From positions 19,416,479-19,480,478 of the forward strand of contig NC_054703.1 in the NCBI RefSeq assembly GCF_016097555.1: a stretch of DNA of 64,000 nucleotides, given 5' to 3'. Of this stretch, positions 51,201-55,500 are shown in pieces (within the stretch, counting starts at the first letter, position 1; the number at the start of each line of letters is the position of its first letter). The DNA is from Gigantopelta aegis (Eukaryota; Mollusca; Gastropoda; Neomphalida; Peltospiridae). The position numbers were made by a program, and so were the translations under genes. The notes under the pieces were generated by a model that worked only from the letters and a program-made list of their open reading frames with translations, was not told the origin of the DNA and ran no database searches.

Positions 51201-54200
51201 CCGTTGTGCAGTGTTGGTTGTAACTGGAGGGTGAGGGACGTAGCCCAGTGCTAAACTACTAGCAGTGTGTTGTAATAACCGTTGTGCAGTGTTGGTTGTA
51301 ACTGTTGAGGGACGTAGCCCAGTGTAACCGTGTGCAGTGGGTTGTGAGGGACGTAGCCCAGTGCTAAACTACTAGCCCAGTGCTGTGTTGTAATAACCGT
51401 TGTGCAGTGTTGGTTGTAACTGGAGGGTGAGGGACGTAGCCCAGTGCTAAACTACTAGCAGTGTGTTGTAATAACCGTTGTGCAGTGTTGGCTGTAAGGG
51501 ACGTGGAGGGTGAGGGAATAACCGTAGCCCAGTGTTGGTTGTAACTGGAGGGTGAGGGACGTAGTGTGTTGTAATAACGTAGCCCAGTTGTGCAGTGTTG
51601 GTTGTAACTGGAGGGTGAGGGACGTCGCCCAGTGCTAAACTACTAGCAGTGTGTTGTAATAACCGTTGTGCAGTGTTGGTTGTAACTGGAGGGTGAGGGA
51701 CGTCGCCCAGTGCTAAACTACCAGTGTGTTGGTTGTAACTGGAGGGTGAACGTAACCGTTGTGCAGTGTTGGTTGTAAACTGGAGGGTGAGGGACGTCGC
51801 CGTTGTACAGTGCTAAACTACTAGCAGTGTGTTGTAATAACCGTTGTGCAGTGTTGGTTGTAACTGGAGGGTGAGGGACGTCGCCCAGTGTGTTGTAATA
51901 ACCGTTGTGCAGTGTTGGTTGTAACTGGAGGGTGAGGGACGTAGCCCAGTGCTAAACTACTAGCAGTGTGTTGTAATAACCGTTGTGCAGTGTTGGTTGT
52001 AACTGGAGGGTGAGGGACGTAGCCCAGTGTGTTGTAATAACCGTTGTGCAGTGTTGGTTGTAACTGGAGGGTGAGGGACGTAGCCCAGTGCTAAACTACT
52101 AGCAGTGTGTTGTAATAACCGTTGTGCAGTGTTGGTTGTAACTGGAGGGTGAGGGACGTAGCCCAGTGTGTTGTACTAGCCCAGTGTGTTGTAATAACCG
52201 TTGTGCAGTGTTGGTTGTAACTGGAGGGTGAGGGACGTCGCCCAGTGTGTTGTAATAACCGTTGTGCAGTGTTGGTTGTAACTGGAGGGTGAGGGACGTC
52301 GCCCAGTGCTAAACTACTAGCAGTGTGTTGTAATAACCGTTGTGCAGTGTTGGTTGTAACTGGAGGGTGAGGGACGTCGCCCAGTGTGTTGTAATAACCG
52401 TTGTGCAGTGTTGGTTGTAACTGGAGGGTGAGGGACGTAGCCCAGTGCTAAACTACTAGCAGTGTGTTGTAATAACCGTTGCCCAGTGTTGGTTGTAACT
52501 GGAGGGTGAGGGACGTAGCCCAGTGTGAGGGACGTAGCCCAGTGTGTTGTAATAACCGTTGTGCAGTGTTGTGTAATAAGGGACGTAGCGTGTGTGCAGT
52601 GTTGTACAGTGTTGGTAACTGGAGGGTGAGGGACGTAGCCCAGTGCTAAACTACTAGCAGTGTGTTGTAATAACCGTTGTGCAGTGTTGGTTGTAACTGG
52701 AGGGTGAGGGACGTAGCCCAGTGTGTTGTAATAACCGTTGTGCAGTGTTGGTTGTAACTGGAGGGTGAGGGACGTCGCCCAGTGCTAAACTACTAGCAGT
52801 GTGTTGTAATAACCGTTGTGCAGTGTTGGTTGTAACTGGAGGGTGAGGGACGTCGCCCAGTGCTAAACTACTAGCAGTGTGTTGTAATAACCGTTGTGCA
52901 GTGTTGGTTGTAACTGGAGGGTGAGGGACGTCGCCCAGTGTGTTGTAATAACCGTTGTGCAGTGTTGGTTGTAACTGGAGGGTGAGGGACGTCGCTCAGT
53001 GCTAAACTACTAGCAGTGTGCTGTAATAACCGTTGTGCAGTGTTGGTTGTAACTGGAGGGTGAGGGACGTCGCTCAGTGCTAAACTACTAGCAGTGTGTT
53101 GTAATAACCGTTGTGCAGTGTTGGTTGTAACTGGAGGGTGAGGGACGTCGCTCAGTGCTAAACTACTAGCAGTGTGTTGTAATAACCGTTGTGCAGTGTT
53201 GGTTGTAACTGGAGGGTGAGGGACGTCGCTCAGTGCTAAACTACTAGCAGTGTGTTGTAATAACCGTTGTGCAGTGTTGGTTGTAACTGGAGGGTGAGGG
53301 ACGTCGCCCAGTGCTAAACTACTAGCAGTGTGTTGTAATAACCGTTGTGCAGTGTTGGTTGTAACTGGAGGGTGAGGGACGTCGCCCAGTTCTAAACTAC
53401 TAGCAGTGTGTTGTAATAACCGTTGTGCAGTGTTGGTTTTGTAACTGGAGGGTGAGGGACGTCGCTCAGTGCTAAACTACTAGCAGTGTGTTGTAATAAC
53501 CGTTGTGCAGTGTTGGTTGTAACTGGAGGGTGAGGGACGTCGCCCAGTGCTAAACTACTAGCAGTGTGTTGTAATAACCGTTGTGCAGTGTTGGTTGTAA
53601 CTGGAGGGTGAGGGACGTCGCTCAGTGCTAAACTACTAGCAGTGTGTTGTAATAACCGTTGTGCAGTGTTGGTTGTAACTGGAGGGTGAGGGACGTCGCT
53701 CAGTGCTAAACTACTAGCAGTGTGTTGTAATAACCGTTGTGCAGTGTTGGTTGTAACTGGAGGGTGAGGGACGTCGCTCAGTTCTAAACTACTAGCAATG
53801 TGTTGTAATACCCGTTGTGCAGTGTTGGTTGTAACTGGAGGGTGAGGGACGTCGCTCAGTGCTAAACTACTAGCAGTGTGTTGTAATAACCGTTGTGCAG
53901 TGTTGGTTGTAATTGGAGGGTGAGGGACGTAGCCCAGTGCTAAAGCGATCGCTTGATGCACATTGGTTTTGGAATCAATCCTCGTAGGTAGGCCCATTGG
54001 GCTATTTTTCGTTACAGCCAGTGCACCACGACTGGTATATCAAAGGCCGTAGTATGTGCTATCCTCTCTGGGATGGTGGATATAAAGGATCCCTTGCTAC
54101 TAATGGAAAAATGTACCGGGCTTCCTCTCTTAACATTATATGTCAACATTACCAAATGCTTGACATCGAATAGCCGATAATTAATAAATCAATGTGCTCT

Positions 54201-54617
54201 AATGGTGTCGTTAAACAAAACAACCAAACGTTTGGTTGTAATGGTTTGACTGTTACATCCAGAATGAACTATATGTCAACAATTATAAGTGTCTACAATA
54301 TATGTGGCAGCCTACCATTAGCAATTTCCAACAAACATACTGCAAAACATCACATTCCTTCTTTCCATTATACAATGTGATGGGGTGTCGTTCAGTAAAT
54401 ATTCCTCTCTTTGATAATTAATCATTTTCAGAAGAACCACTCGACCACAACACTGTGGACTAAGACGGGCGACGTGGACAAATGGCTGTTGGCCAAAGTG
54501 ACACTGCCTGGCTCAAACGTTCCTTACAGGGTGCTCATAGAGGCCACCAAAGGAAGCGCCTACTTTAGCGACATGGCTGTCGATGACGTCACTCTTTACG
54601 GAGGAGCGTGTTCTTAA
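17674..54617 (+). CDS. Type II transmembrane collagen-Ig-triple MAM protein (15 exons recognised)
   Basis: Predicted membrane-anchored, collagenous adhesion or matrix protein. Exons: 17674-17901, 22943-23038, 26150-26185, 26606-26884, 28883-28999, 30487-30744, 31508-31642, 32956-33113, 33755-33950, 36981-37112, 38230-38390, 39111-39300, 43975-44112, 45266-45420, 54432-54617. Order: signal anchor, stalk, Gly-X-Y rod, NCGCV hinge, Ig-like domain, three MAM domains, stop TAA. Exons 3-15 sum to 2141 bp, which with one carried base gives 714 codons including the stop, without frame conflict. Exon 2 ends in phase 0 but exon 3 starts in phase 1, so an exon is missing between them; the 200-N gap lies there. 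Collagen trimerisation and shedding at RNAR are inferences from membrane collagens and gliomedin. I do not recognise a named orthologue with this domain order. Confidence 0.85.
17945..18470 (-). mobile_element. tRNA-derived SINE split by a poly-G/poly-C/poly-A repeat
   Basis: The 3' end is at the left (gaagtttgttttgtttaatg, acaccactagagcacattg). The body resumes near 18225 (tggatgtcaaacatttggta) and runs to agcacctgaagcgagcgtt. The insert 17989-18224 holds G, C and A homopolymer runs. Confidence 0.75.
18530..18850 (-). mobile_element. tRNA-derived SINE
   Basis: Minus-strand copy from aaagtttgttttatttaacg through atcatcggctattggacgtc, ggcagcaagggatcttttat and ccagttatggatcactggtc to the head near tgtaatcacctcggt. 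Confidence 0.8.
18903..19222 (+). mobile_element. tRNA-derived SINE, full length
   Basis: Head ggcacgtagcccagtggtac, gatcgatccccgttggtggg, body ggatggtgcatataaaagat, ggtccttaaccatatgtccg and 3' end aaataaaatgtgttgagttc, then taaataaaactttcttcctt. Confidence 0.85.
19225..19400 (+). mobile_element. tRNA-derived SINE, 3' part
   Basis: aatgatcctttgctgctaat, gcgggtttcctcaggatact, catccgatagctgatgatta, ending near gtggttttaaacaaca. Confidence 0.65.
19470..21030 (+). mobile_element. tRNA-derived SINE split by a solo LTR
   Basis: The left part, 19470-19675, runs from the head (cgcttaattcgcggtcggtt, gtatcgatccccgtcggtgg) to gcgggtttcctctctaagcc. It resumes at 20928 (aagcctatatgtaagaatta) and ends tggtgtcgttaaacaaa near 21020. 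The 5-bp AAGCC is duplicated at the break. Confidence 0.85.
19676..20927. mobile_element. Solo LTR of an LTR retrotransposon (1252 bp)
   Basis: Begins TGTGACGGTACATG and ends ATCCCCGTGACA (TG...CA). It is flanked on both sides by the 5-bp target duplication AAGCC (19671-19675 and 20928-20932). It interrupts a SINE precisely and carries no coding sequence, so it is a solo LTR or a short terminal-repeat element. It contains a (TA)n run at 20282-20327. Orientation is not determined. Confidence 0.85.
21385..21655 (-). mobile_element. tRNA-derived SINE
   Basis: 3' end at the left (gtttgttttatttaacaaca), body accagtcgtggtgcactggc, ggagatcgatcccagatgga, and head ccactgggctacgtcccgcc. A further 3'-end fragment lies just left at 21340-21375. 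Confidence 0.8.
21656..22366. other. Intron 1 stretch, nothing recognised
   Basis: No exon with splice sites or repeat boundary that I can support. Confidence 0.35.
22368..22769. repeat. 25-bp minisatellite, about 16 copies
   Basis: Unit gtgcccttttaaggagttgg plus tctat, with C/A variation at the fifth and sixth positions. Nearly perfect copies from 22368 to 22769, about 175 bp upstream of exon 2. Confidence 0.95.
22943..23038 (+). CDS. Collagen-Ig-MAM gene exon 2: basic stalk with RxxR site
   Basis: 96 bp, phase 0 to phase 0, after acceptor TTCATTCCAG and before donor CAG|GTAAGA. Encodes [15 protein letters not shown], then [16 protein letters not shown] fits the minimal furin motif RxxR; membrane collagens and gliomedin are shed at such sites, but cleavage here is inference. 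The donor region is repeated three times downstream. Confidence 0.7.
23029..23130 (+). repeat. 32-bp triplication of the exon 2 splice donor
   Basis: The junction gaacaaacaggtaagatgtg with tggtgaccacatat is repeated three times. CAG|GTAAGA donors therefore end at 23038, 23070 and 23102. Using the second or third would append 32 or 64 bp containing an in-frame TGA, so only the first keeps the frame open. Confidence 0.9.
23158..23470 (+). mobile_element. tRNA-derived SINE, full length
   Basis: Head cgggacgtagcccagtggta, ctaggatcgattcccgtggg, body gggatggtgtatataaaata, and 3' end tgttgtcattaaataaaaca. Confidence 0.85.
23574..23800. repeat. 61-bp tandem repeat running into the assembly gap
   Basis: About four copies of a 61-bp unit (cttcacatataaacagaata, ggtacaacactaaggacgtc). 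The array is cut by the N run, so the gap probably reflects repeat collapse here. Confidence 0.9.
23801..24000. other. Assembly gap (200 N)
   Basis: Exactly 200 N, probably a placeholder length. It sits between a 61-bp repeat and a (GT)n tract, and between exons 2 and 3 of the collagen gene, where one exon is missing. Confidence 0.99.
24001..24250. repeat. (GT)n microsatellite with attached repeat end
   Basis: GT-rich to about 24153, then gaatcctctacctactagac and tataggctgatagcttaact, the reverse complement of 15840-15893. Confidence 0.85.
24376..26098. mobile_element. hAT-like non-autonomous transposon, 1.72 kb, just upstream of exon 3
   Basis: Ends CAGACATGGGG (24376) and CCCCATGTTTG (26098) form an 11-bp imperfect TIR starting with CA. 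The 8-bp duplication CTTATGAC lies at 24368-24375 and 26099-26106. Subterminal zones on both sides are packed with taatcgtaatcgattac motifs. No transposase ORF. A truncated SINE is nested inside at 25830-25935. Eight-bp duplications and CA(G) ends are hAT hallmarks. Confidence 0.85.
25830..25935 (-). mobile_element. tRNA-derived SINE fragment nested in the hAT-like element
   Basis: gtgttttgtttaacgacgct, gactattgaatgtcaaacat, ttggtaattttggcacatag; 3' end only. Confidence 0.7.
26150..26185 (+). CDS. Collagen-Ig-MAM gene exon 3: Gly-X-Y mini-exon
   Basis: 36 bp, phase 1 to phase 1, encoding [12 protein letters not shown] triplets. Acceptor ttatttccag|GT, donor ACAG|GTAATA. A 36-bp symmetrical exon of whole triplets is typical of collagen genes. 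The hAT-like element ends 51 bp upstream. Confidence 0.8.
26311..26372. repeat. (GT)n microsatellite
   Basis: About 40 bp of pure GT followed by interrupted GT/GC, in intron 3. Confidence 0.9.
26606..26884 (+). CDS. Collagen-Ig-MAM gene exon 4: main collagen rod
   Basis: 279 bp, 31 uninterrupted Gly-X-Y triplets ([15 protein letters not shown] and onward to ARG KQG), rich in KG and PG. Phase 1 to phase 1. Acceptor cccaccag, donor CAAG|GTAGAA, directly followed by a long (TA)n tract. Confidence 0.92.
26942..27106. repeat. (TA)n microsatellite
   Basis: About 160 bp of TA with a few interruptions, starting 57 bp after the donor of the main collagen exon. Confidence 0.95.
27319..27849. mobile_element. 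Tc1/mariner-type MITE
   Basis: Inverted ends TACTCTTCAAAAAAGTAGGG at the left and the complement of CACTCTTCAAAAAAAAGTA at the right. The CTCTTCAAAAAA start is shared with the intact Tc1 at 59199-60690. About 530 bp, no transposase. Confidence 0.7.
27905..28115 (-). mobile_element. tRNA-derived SINE, 'cctcggtg' type, reverse copy
   Basis: cctgggcactcacctcatat, gtggttagtgagagagaaga, cgttaaaactcactcggggt and aagccgggatcgggctgcga mirror the copy at 16135-16363. Confidence 0.65.
28217..28287. repeat. (GT)n microsatellite
   Basis: About 70 bp of pure GT in intron 4. Confidence 0.95.
28410..28680 (-). mobile_element. tRNA-derived SINE
   Basis: gaagtttgttttctttaacg, aatcatcagctattggatgt, agcaagggatcttttatatg, then the head near gcattgggctatgttcc. 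It ends about 200 bp upstream of exon 5. Confidence 0.8.
28883..28999 (+). CDS. Collagen-Ig-MAM gene exon 5: end of collagen rod and Cys hinge
   Basis: 117 bp, phase 1 to phase 1. Nine further Gly-X-Y triplets ([27 protein letters not shown]), then a non-collagen hinge [11 protein letters not shown]. The two cysteines could cross-link a trimer (inference). Donor TCC|GTACGT. Confidence 0.88.
29640..29905. mobile_element. Partial copy of the 'aagggacattc' MITE family
   Basis: tctgactaataaaatcgttt, ttgtattaagaaaaaatata, gtcaggaaataaaatgcaat, and the right end ggcagtccctttaatg correspond to the better preserved element at 62164-62546. Confidence 0.5.
30010..30445. repeat. Imperfect GT/GTAT-rich low-complexity tract
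   Basis: About 430 bp of alternating purine-pyrimidine tgtgtgtatg-type sequence ending 40 bp before exon 6. It produces long spurious open frames on both strands. Confidence 0.9.
30487..30744 (+). CDS. Collagen-Ig-MAM gene exon 6: Ig-like domain
   Basis: 258 bp, one whole Ig-like domain in a single phase 1-1 exon. Key residues: first Cys in HLTLNCTTS, Trp in LITWFHDG, Leu in VDLNITG, and the second Cys in SGTYLCKAG, giving a C-W-C spacing of a short I/V-type fold. The acceptor has two AGs six bases apart (30485-30486 and 30491-30492), both phase 1. Donor ATAG|GTAAAG. Confidence 0.88.
31115..31156. repeat. (GT)n microsatellite
   Basis: About 40 bp of GT in intron 6. The flanking catcctcatggcgtcactac and catcctctcatggagtcact blocks form an imperfect local duplication. 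Confidence 0.85.
31508..31642 (+). CDS. Collagen-Ig-MAM gene exon 7: MAM domain 1, part 1
   Basis: 135 bp, phase 1-1. Encodes [13 protein letters not shown], then [16 protein letters not shown], the conserved start of a MAM domain with Cys1 and Cys2. Acceptor acatcag, donor ACAG|GTTACT. Confidence 0.9.
31884..32032. mobile_element. Hairpin MITE-like element
   Basis: Near-perfect arms of about 60 bp (attgtctgttatttatttta and its complement ending taacagacaat). The loop carries gtgtgaatcggcgaagcc. The arms include aaaaaatcatccacaaact. Confidence 0.8.
32800..32851. repeat. (CA)n microsatellite
   Basis: About 50 bp of CA with CG interruptions, 105 bp upstream of exon 8. Confidence 0.85.
32956..33113 (+). 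CDS. Collagen-Ig-MAM gene exon 8: MAM domain 1, part 2
   Basis: 158 bp, phase 1-0. Encodes [36 protein letters not shown], the core MAM strands with Cys3. Donor CAG|GTAAAC. Confidence 0.92.
33173..33213. repeat. (GT)n microsatellite
   Basis: Short GT-rich tract in intron 8. Confidence 0.8.
33755..33950 (+). CDS. Collagen-Ig-MAM gene exon 9: MAM domain 1, part 3
   Basis: 196 bp, phase 0-1. Encodes [46 protein letters not shown], completing MAM 1 with Cys4. Donor GCAT|GTATGT, followed by a (TA)n run. Confidence 0.92.
34018..34073. repeat. (TA)n microsatellite
   Basis: 56 bp of TA immediately left of the Penelope-like element remnant. Confidence 0.95.
34340..36005 (-). pseudogene. Penelope-like retroelement remnant (RT + GIY-YIG endonuclease)
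   Basis: On the minus strand, pieces in order: [10 protein letters not shown] and [20 protein letters not shown] (35706-35915), an in-frame TAG, then [14 protein letters not shown] and [18 protein letters not shown] with [20 protein letters not shown] (35295-35690), then [11 protein letters not shown] and NEIPFLDIS (about 35120-35290). A C-terminal [19 protein letters not shown] (about 34470-34540) is a GIY-YIG nuclease signature. This order is diagnostic of Penelope-like elements. Stops and frame breaks make it non-functional. It lies in intron 9 in antisense orientation. Confidence 0.85.
36012..36680 (+). pseudogene. Decayed Tc1-like transposase
   Basis: Fragments [35 protein letters not shown] and [18 protein letters not shown] align with the intact copy at 59515-60522. 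The later part (FQHDD, then [16 protein letters not shown]) is broken by stops and a deletion that removes the first catalytic Asp region. It sits beside the 5' end of the Penelope remnant in intron 9. Confidence 0.85.
36981..37112 (+). CDS. Collagen-Ig-MAM gene exon 10: MAM domain 2, part 1
   Basis: 132 bp, phase 1-1. Encodes [20 protein letters not shown], then GPYRDHTTG. The donor is ACGG|GTTCGT, and the intron opens with an 83-bp repeat that starts inside the donor region. Confidence 0.9.
37113..37330. repeat. 83-bp tandem repeat at the start of intron 10
   Basis: About 2.5 copies of a unit starting gtaaacatc and containing cagcttccttgctaagac and cggcgtaacgctggtggg. The first copy starts four bases after the exon 10 donor. 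Confidence 0.9.
37350..38107 (+). pseudogene. LINE 3' fragment (RNase H region and 3' UTR)
   Basis: Frame-shifted translation gives [52 protein letters not shown] and [20 protein letters not shown] with [14 protein letters not shown]. This is the RNase H and C-terminal segment common in invertebrate non-LTR retrotransposons. The 3' UTR ends gtgtgtcgttaaacattcaa followed by (attc)n. No intact ORF. Confidence 0.8.
38108..38222 (+). mobile_element. SINE 3' end fragment abutting the exon 11 acceptor
   Basis: After (ataa)n at 38108-38130: aaattatcaaatgtctgaca, tccgatagcccatggttaat, and terminal ctcaacaaaacaaac. Only 7 bases separate it from the exon 11 acceptor AG at 38228-38229, so the branch-point region lies in SINE sequence. 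Confidence 0.65.
38230..38390 (+). CDS. Collagen-Ig-MAM gene exon 11: MAM domain 2, part 2
   Basis: 161 bp, phase 1-0. Encodes [38 protein letters not shown]. The acceptor (cgtttcttcag) abuts a degenerate SINE 3' end. Donor AAG|GTGAGG. Confidence 0.9.
38505..38700 (+). mobile_element. Partial CATA-tailed SINE and (CATA)n tract
   Basis: (catA)n at 38505-38540, then ccacaggttcgagtctcagc, ccagtgcgttaactatgtat; a 5'-truncated copy of the element at 38780-39000. Confidence 0.6.
38780..39000 (+). mobile_element. Second SINE family with tRNA-like head and CATA tail
   Basis: A-box-like tggatagctcagaacgg, B-box ggttcgagtcccagc, body ggcaccagtgtgttaatatc, tail (catA)n. Its sequence differs from the main SINE. 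Not a functional tRNA, since no consistent cloverleaf acceptor pairing is evident. Confidence 0.65.
39111..39300 (+). CDS. Collagen-Ig-MAM gene exon 12: MAM domain 2, part 3
   Basis: 190 bp, phase 0-1. Encodes [37 protein letters not shown] and a closing SSSCLK with Cys4. Acceptor tgtcttatag, donor GAAAG|GTAATG. Confidence 0.9.
39397..39710. repeat. ~34-bp minisatellite with embedded (CT)n
   Basis: Units ctgaacatgtctgtaccgcg plus atcgctcgctct are repeated about eight times, interrupted by about 70 bp of pure CT (39454-39524) that seems to be an expansion of the unit's ctct end. It starts ~100 bp after exon 12. Confidence 0.9.
40100..40315 (+). mobile_element. tRNA-derived SINE, 5'-truncated
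   Basis: gtgcaccacgactagtatat, ggatataaaagatctcttgc, ending tctagtggtgttgttaaaca. Confidence 0.75.
40430..40500 (-). mobile_element. SINE head fragment, 'cctcggtg' type
   Basis: gggagccggtacgtgggtgc, gaacccggtacctacctgct, then ctactccaccgagactgg: the reverse of the tRNA-like head at 16135. Confidence 0.55.
40510..41165 (-). mobile_element. tRNA-derived SINE split by a small DNA element
   Basis: 3' end at the left (aaggaatgctttatttaacg, ggttatatggcgtcatacgg), body to agcagcaagggatatgcag, resuming at about 41094 (atatgcagtatctcacagac) to ccagttgtggagcactgact. Confidence 0.7.
40706..41093. mobile_element. Small non-autonomous DNA element inside a SINE
   Basis: Ends CAGGCGCGGAT and ATCCGCGCCTG form an 11-bp TIR. 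GATATGC occurs on both sides, overlapping the ends by a base or two, so the exact duplication length is ambiguous. The interior has G runs and the palindromic gggcgcgaagcgcccgag. No ORF. Confidence 0.65.
41170..41440 (-). mobile_element. tRNA-derived SINE
   Basis: tgtttgttttgtttaacgac, atcattggctattggttgtc, agcaagggatcttttatata, ending cccaccgacggggatcatta. Confidence 0.8.
41441..43180. other. Intron 12 stretch, no gene recognised
   Basis: Contains a (ctg)n run of 8 units near 42003-42025 and a small palindrome ggggtagccgcgcagctacc at 42713. No exon with collagen, Ig or MAM features. An unrecognised element is possible. Confidence 0.35.
43185..43255 (-). repeat. Dispersed module 'attcagaacaagctgttgtagcg', reverse copy
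   Basis: gcaggcgtgcgctacaacag, cttgttctgaatgtgcacgt: the reverse complement of 61170-61215 and similar to 16700-16735. Confidence 0.7.
43860..43918 (-). mobile_element. SINE head fragment before exon 13
   Basis: cgagcgctttaccactgggc, cacgtcccgcccctg; only the tRNA-like head. Ends about 55 bp before the exon 13 acceptor. Confidence 0.7.
43975..44112 (+). CDS. Collagen-Ig-MAM gene exon 13: MAM domain 3, part 1
   Basis: 138 bp, phase 1-1. Encodes [20 protein letters not shown], then [15 protein letters not shown]. The donor C|GTGAGT is three bases downstream of the position used in MAM 1 and 2, balanced by exon 14 starting with AT to form His. Confidence 0.9.
44700..45240. repeat. Trinucleotide-rich tract (ATT/ACT)n
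   Basis: About 540 bp dominated by tac/act/att triplets, ending ~25 bp before the exon 14 acceptor. It makes long Tyr/Thr/Val-rich spurious frames on both strands. Confidence 0.95.
45266..45420 (+). CDS. Collagen-Ig-MAM gene exon 14: MAM domain 3, part 2
   Basis: 155 bp, phase 1-0. Encodes [38 protein letters not shown]. The acceptor atcttccag lies just after a ~500-bp trinucleotide tract. Donor CTG|GTTAGT. The next intron (9.0 kb) contains the large satellite. Confidence 0.9.
45600..46000 (-). mobile_element. SINE with its 3' part tandemly triplicated (121-bp unit)
   Basis: Three copies of a 121-bp block starting ttttaacgacaccactag (45611, 45732, 45853) and containing catcagctattggatgtcaa and agtagcaagggatgttttat. 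The SINE body then continues once (tgcaccatcctacagacagg). Confidence 0.9.
46100..46410 (+). mobile_element. tRNA-derived SINE
   Basis: gagtgagtgctccgcaaagc, cagtgatccataactggttc, atgtggtccttaaccatatg, and 3' end aaataaaatgtgttgagtgc plus (tttc)n. Confidence 0.85.
46745..47040 (-). mobile_element. tRNA-derived SINE flanking the satellite on the left
   Basis: gtgcttttgtttaacgacac, agcaagggatcttttgtatg, gtggcgcactggttggaaca, head ctgagctaaatcccgcccct. Confidence 0.8.
47081..53947. repeat. Large intronic satellite, 78-bp and 61-bp units, about 95-100 copies
   Basis: Core unit of 61 bp: tgtgttgtaataaccgttg, tgcagtgttggttgtaactg, gagggtgagggacgtagccc, ag. The longer 78-bp form adds tgctaaactactagcag between two cagtg repeats, so the short form looks like a cagtg-to-cagtg deletion. 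The two forms intermix from 47.1 to 52.9 kb, with scrambled units (for example 50280-50340, 51300-51600, 52550-52620). From about 53.0 kb to the right end it is almost purely 78 bp with a cgctcagtg variant. Lies wholly in intron 14. Confidence 0.95.
53920..54235 (+). mobile_element. tRNA-derived SINE at the right end of the satellite
   Basis: Head gggacgtagcccagtgctaa, agcgatcgcttgatgcac, body gtgcaccacgactggtatat, and 3' end taatggtgtcgttaaacaaa. Its first ~25 bp are shared with the satellite unit. Confidence 0.85.
54432..54617 (+). CDS. Collagen-Ig-MAM gene exon 15: MAM domain 3, part 3, and stop
   Basis: 186 bp including TAA at 54615-54617. Encodes [40 protein letters not shown], then TLYGGACS and stop, ending immediately after MAM Cys4. 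The stop is followed at once by CCAGGTAAAG, and the final ~50 bp of this exon is the seed of the downstream minisatellite. No clear AATAAA within the first repeats. Confidence 0.9.
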   Translation, partial: KNHSTTTLWTKTGDVDKWLLAKVTLPGSNVPYRVLIEATKGSAYFSDMAVDDVTLYGGACS

Positions 54618-55500
54618 CCAGGTAAAGCTAGTTCTTAGATACTTCAAGTTGATGGCGTCTCTCTCCACGGAGGAGCTTGTACTTAACCAGGTAAACCTAG
54701 TCCTTTCCTTATTCGCTTCAAGTTGATGACGTCACTCTCCATGGAGGAGCTTGTACTTAACCAGGTAAATCTACATCCCTTTCCTTAGATACTTCAAGTT
54801 GATGACGTCACTCTCCACGGAGGAGCTTGTTCTTAACCAGGTAACCTAGTCCTTTCCTTAGATACTTCAAGTTGATGACGTCACTCTCCACGGAGGAGCT
54901 TGTACTTAACCAGGTAAATCTACATCGCTTTCCTTAGATACTTCAAGTTGATGACGTCACTCTCCACGGAGGAGCTTGTTCTTAACCAGGTAAATATACA
55001 TCCCTTGTCTTATTCGCTTCAAGTTGATGGCATCACTCTCCACGGAGGAGCTTGTACTTAACCAGGTAAAGCTAGTCCTTTCCTTAGATACTTCAAGTTG
55101 ATGACGTCACTCTCCACGTAGGAGCTTGTACTTAACCAGGTAAACCTAGTCCTTTCCTTAGATACTTCAAGTTGATGACGTCACTCTCCACGTAGGAGCT
55201 TGTACTTAACCAGGTAAACCTAGTCCTTTCCTTAGATACTTCAAGTTGATGACGTCACTCTCCACGTAGGAGCTTGTTCTTAACCAGGTAAACCTAGTCC
55301 TTTCCTTAGATACTTCAAGTTGATGACGTCACTCTCCACGGAGGAGCTTGTTCTTACCCAGGTAAATATACATCCCTTGTCTTATTCGCTTCAAGTTGAT
55401 GACGTCACTGTCCACGGAGGAGCTTGTACTTAACCAGGTAAATATACATCCTTTTCCTCAGATACTTCAAGTTGATGACGTCACTCAATAGCGGTTTTTG
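54575..55500 (+). repeat. Minisatellite (~74-77 bp) amplified from the gene's terminal exon
   Basis: About 12 units contain gatgacgtcactctccacgg, aggagcttgtacttaaccag, gtaaa, then tttccttagatacttcaagt. The first unit is the end of exon 15 itself ([11 protein letters not shown] stop). Later units read DDVTLHGGACT stop and retain CAGGTAAA. Decayed units continue to about 55860 and perhaps to 57930. Confidence 0.9.

Noticed and set aside
53392..53997. 201-codon minus-strand open frame in the satellite
   Set aside because: Product of the 78-bp unit being 26 codons long; no start context, splice signal or domain, and it lies inside a tandem array.
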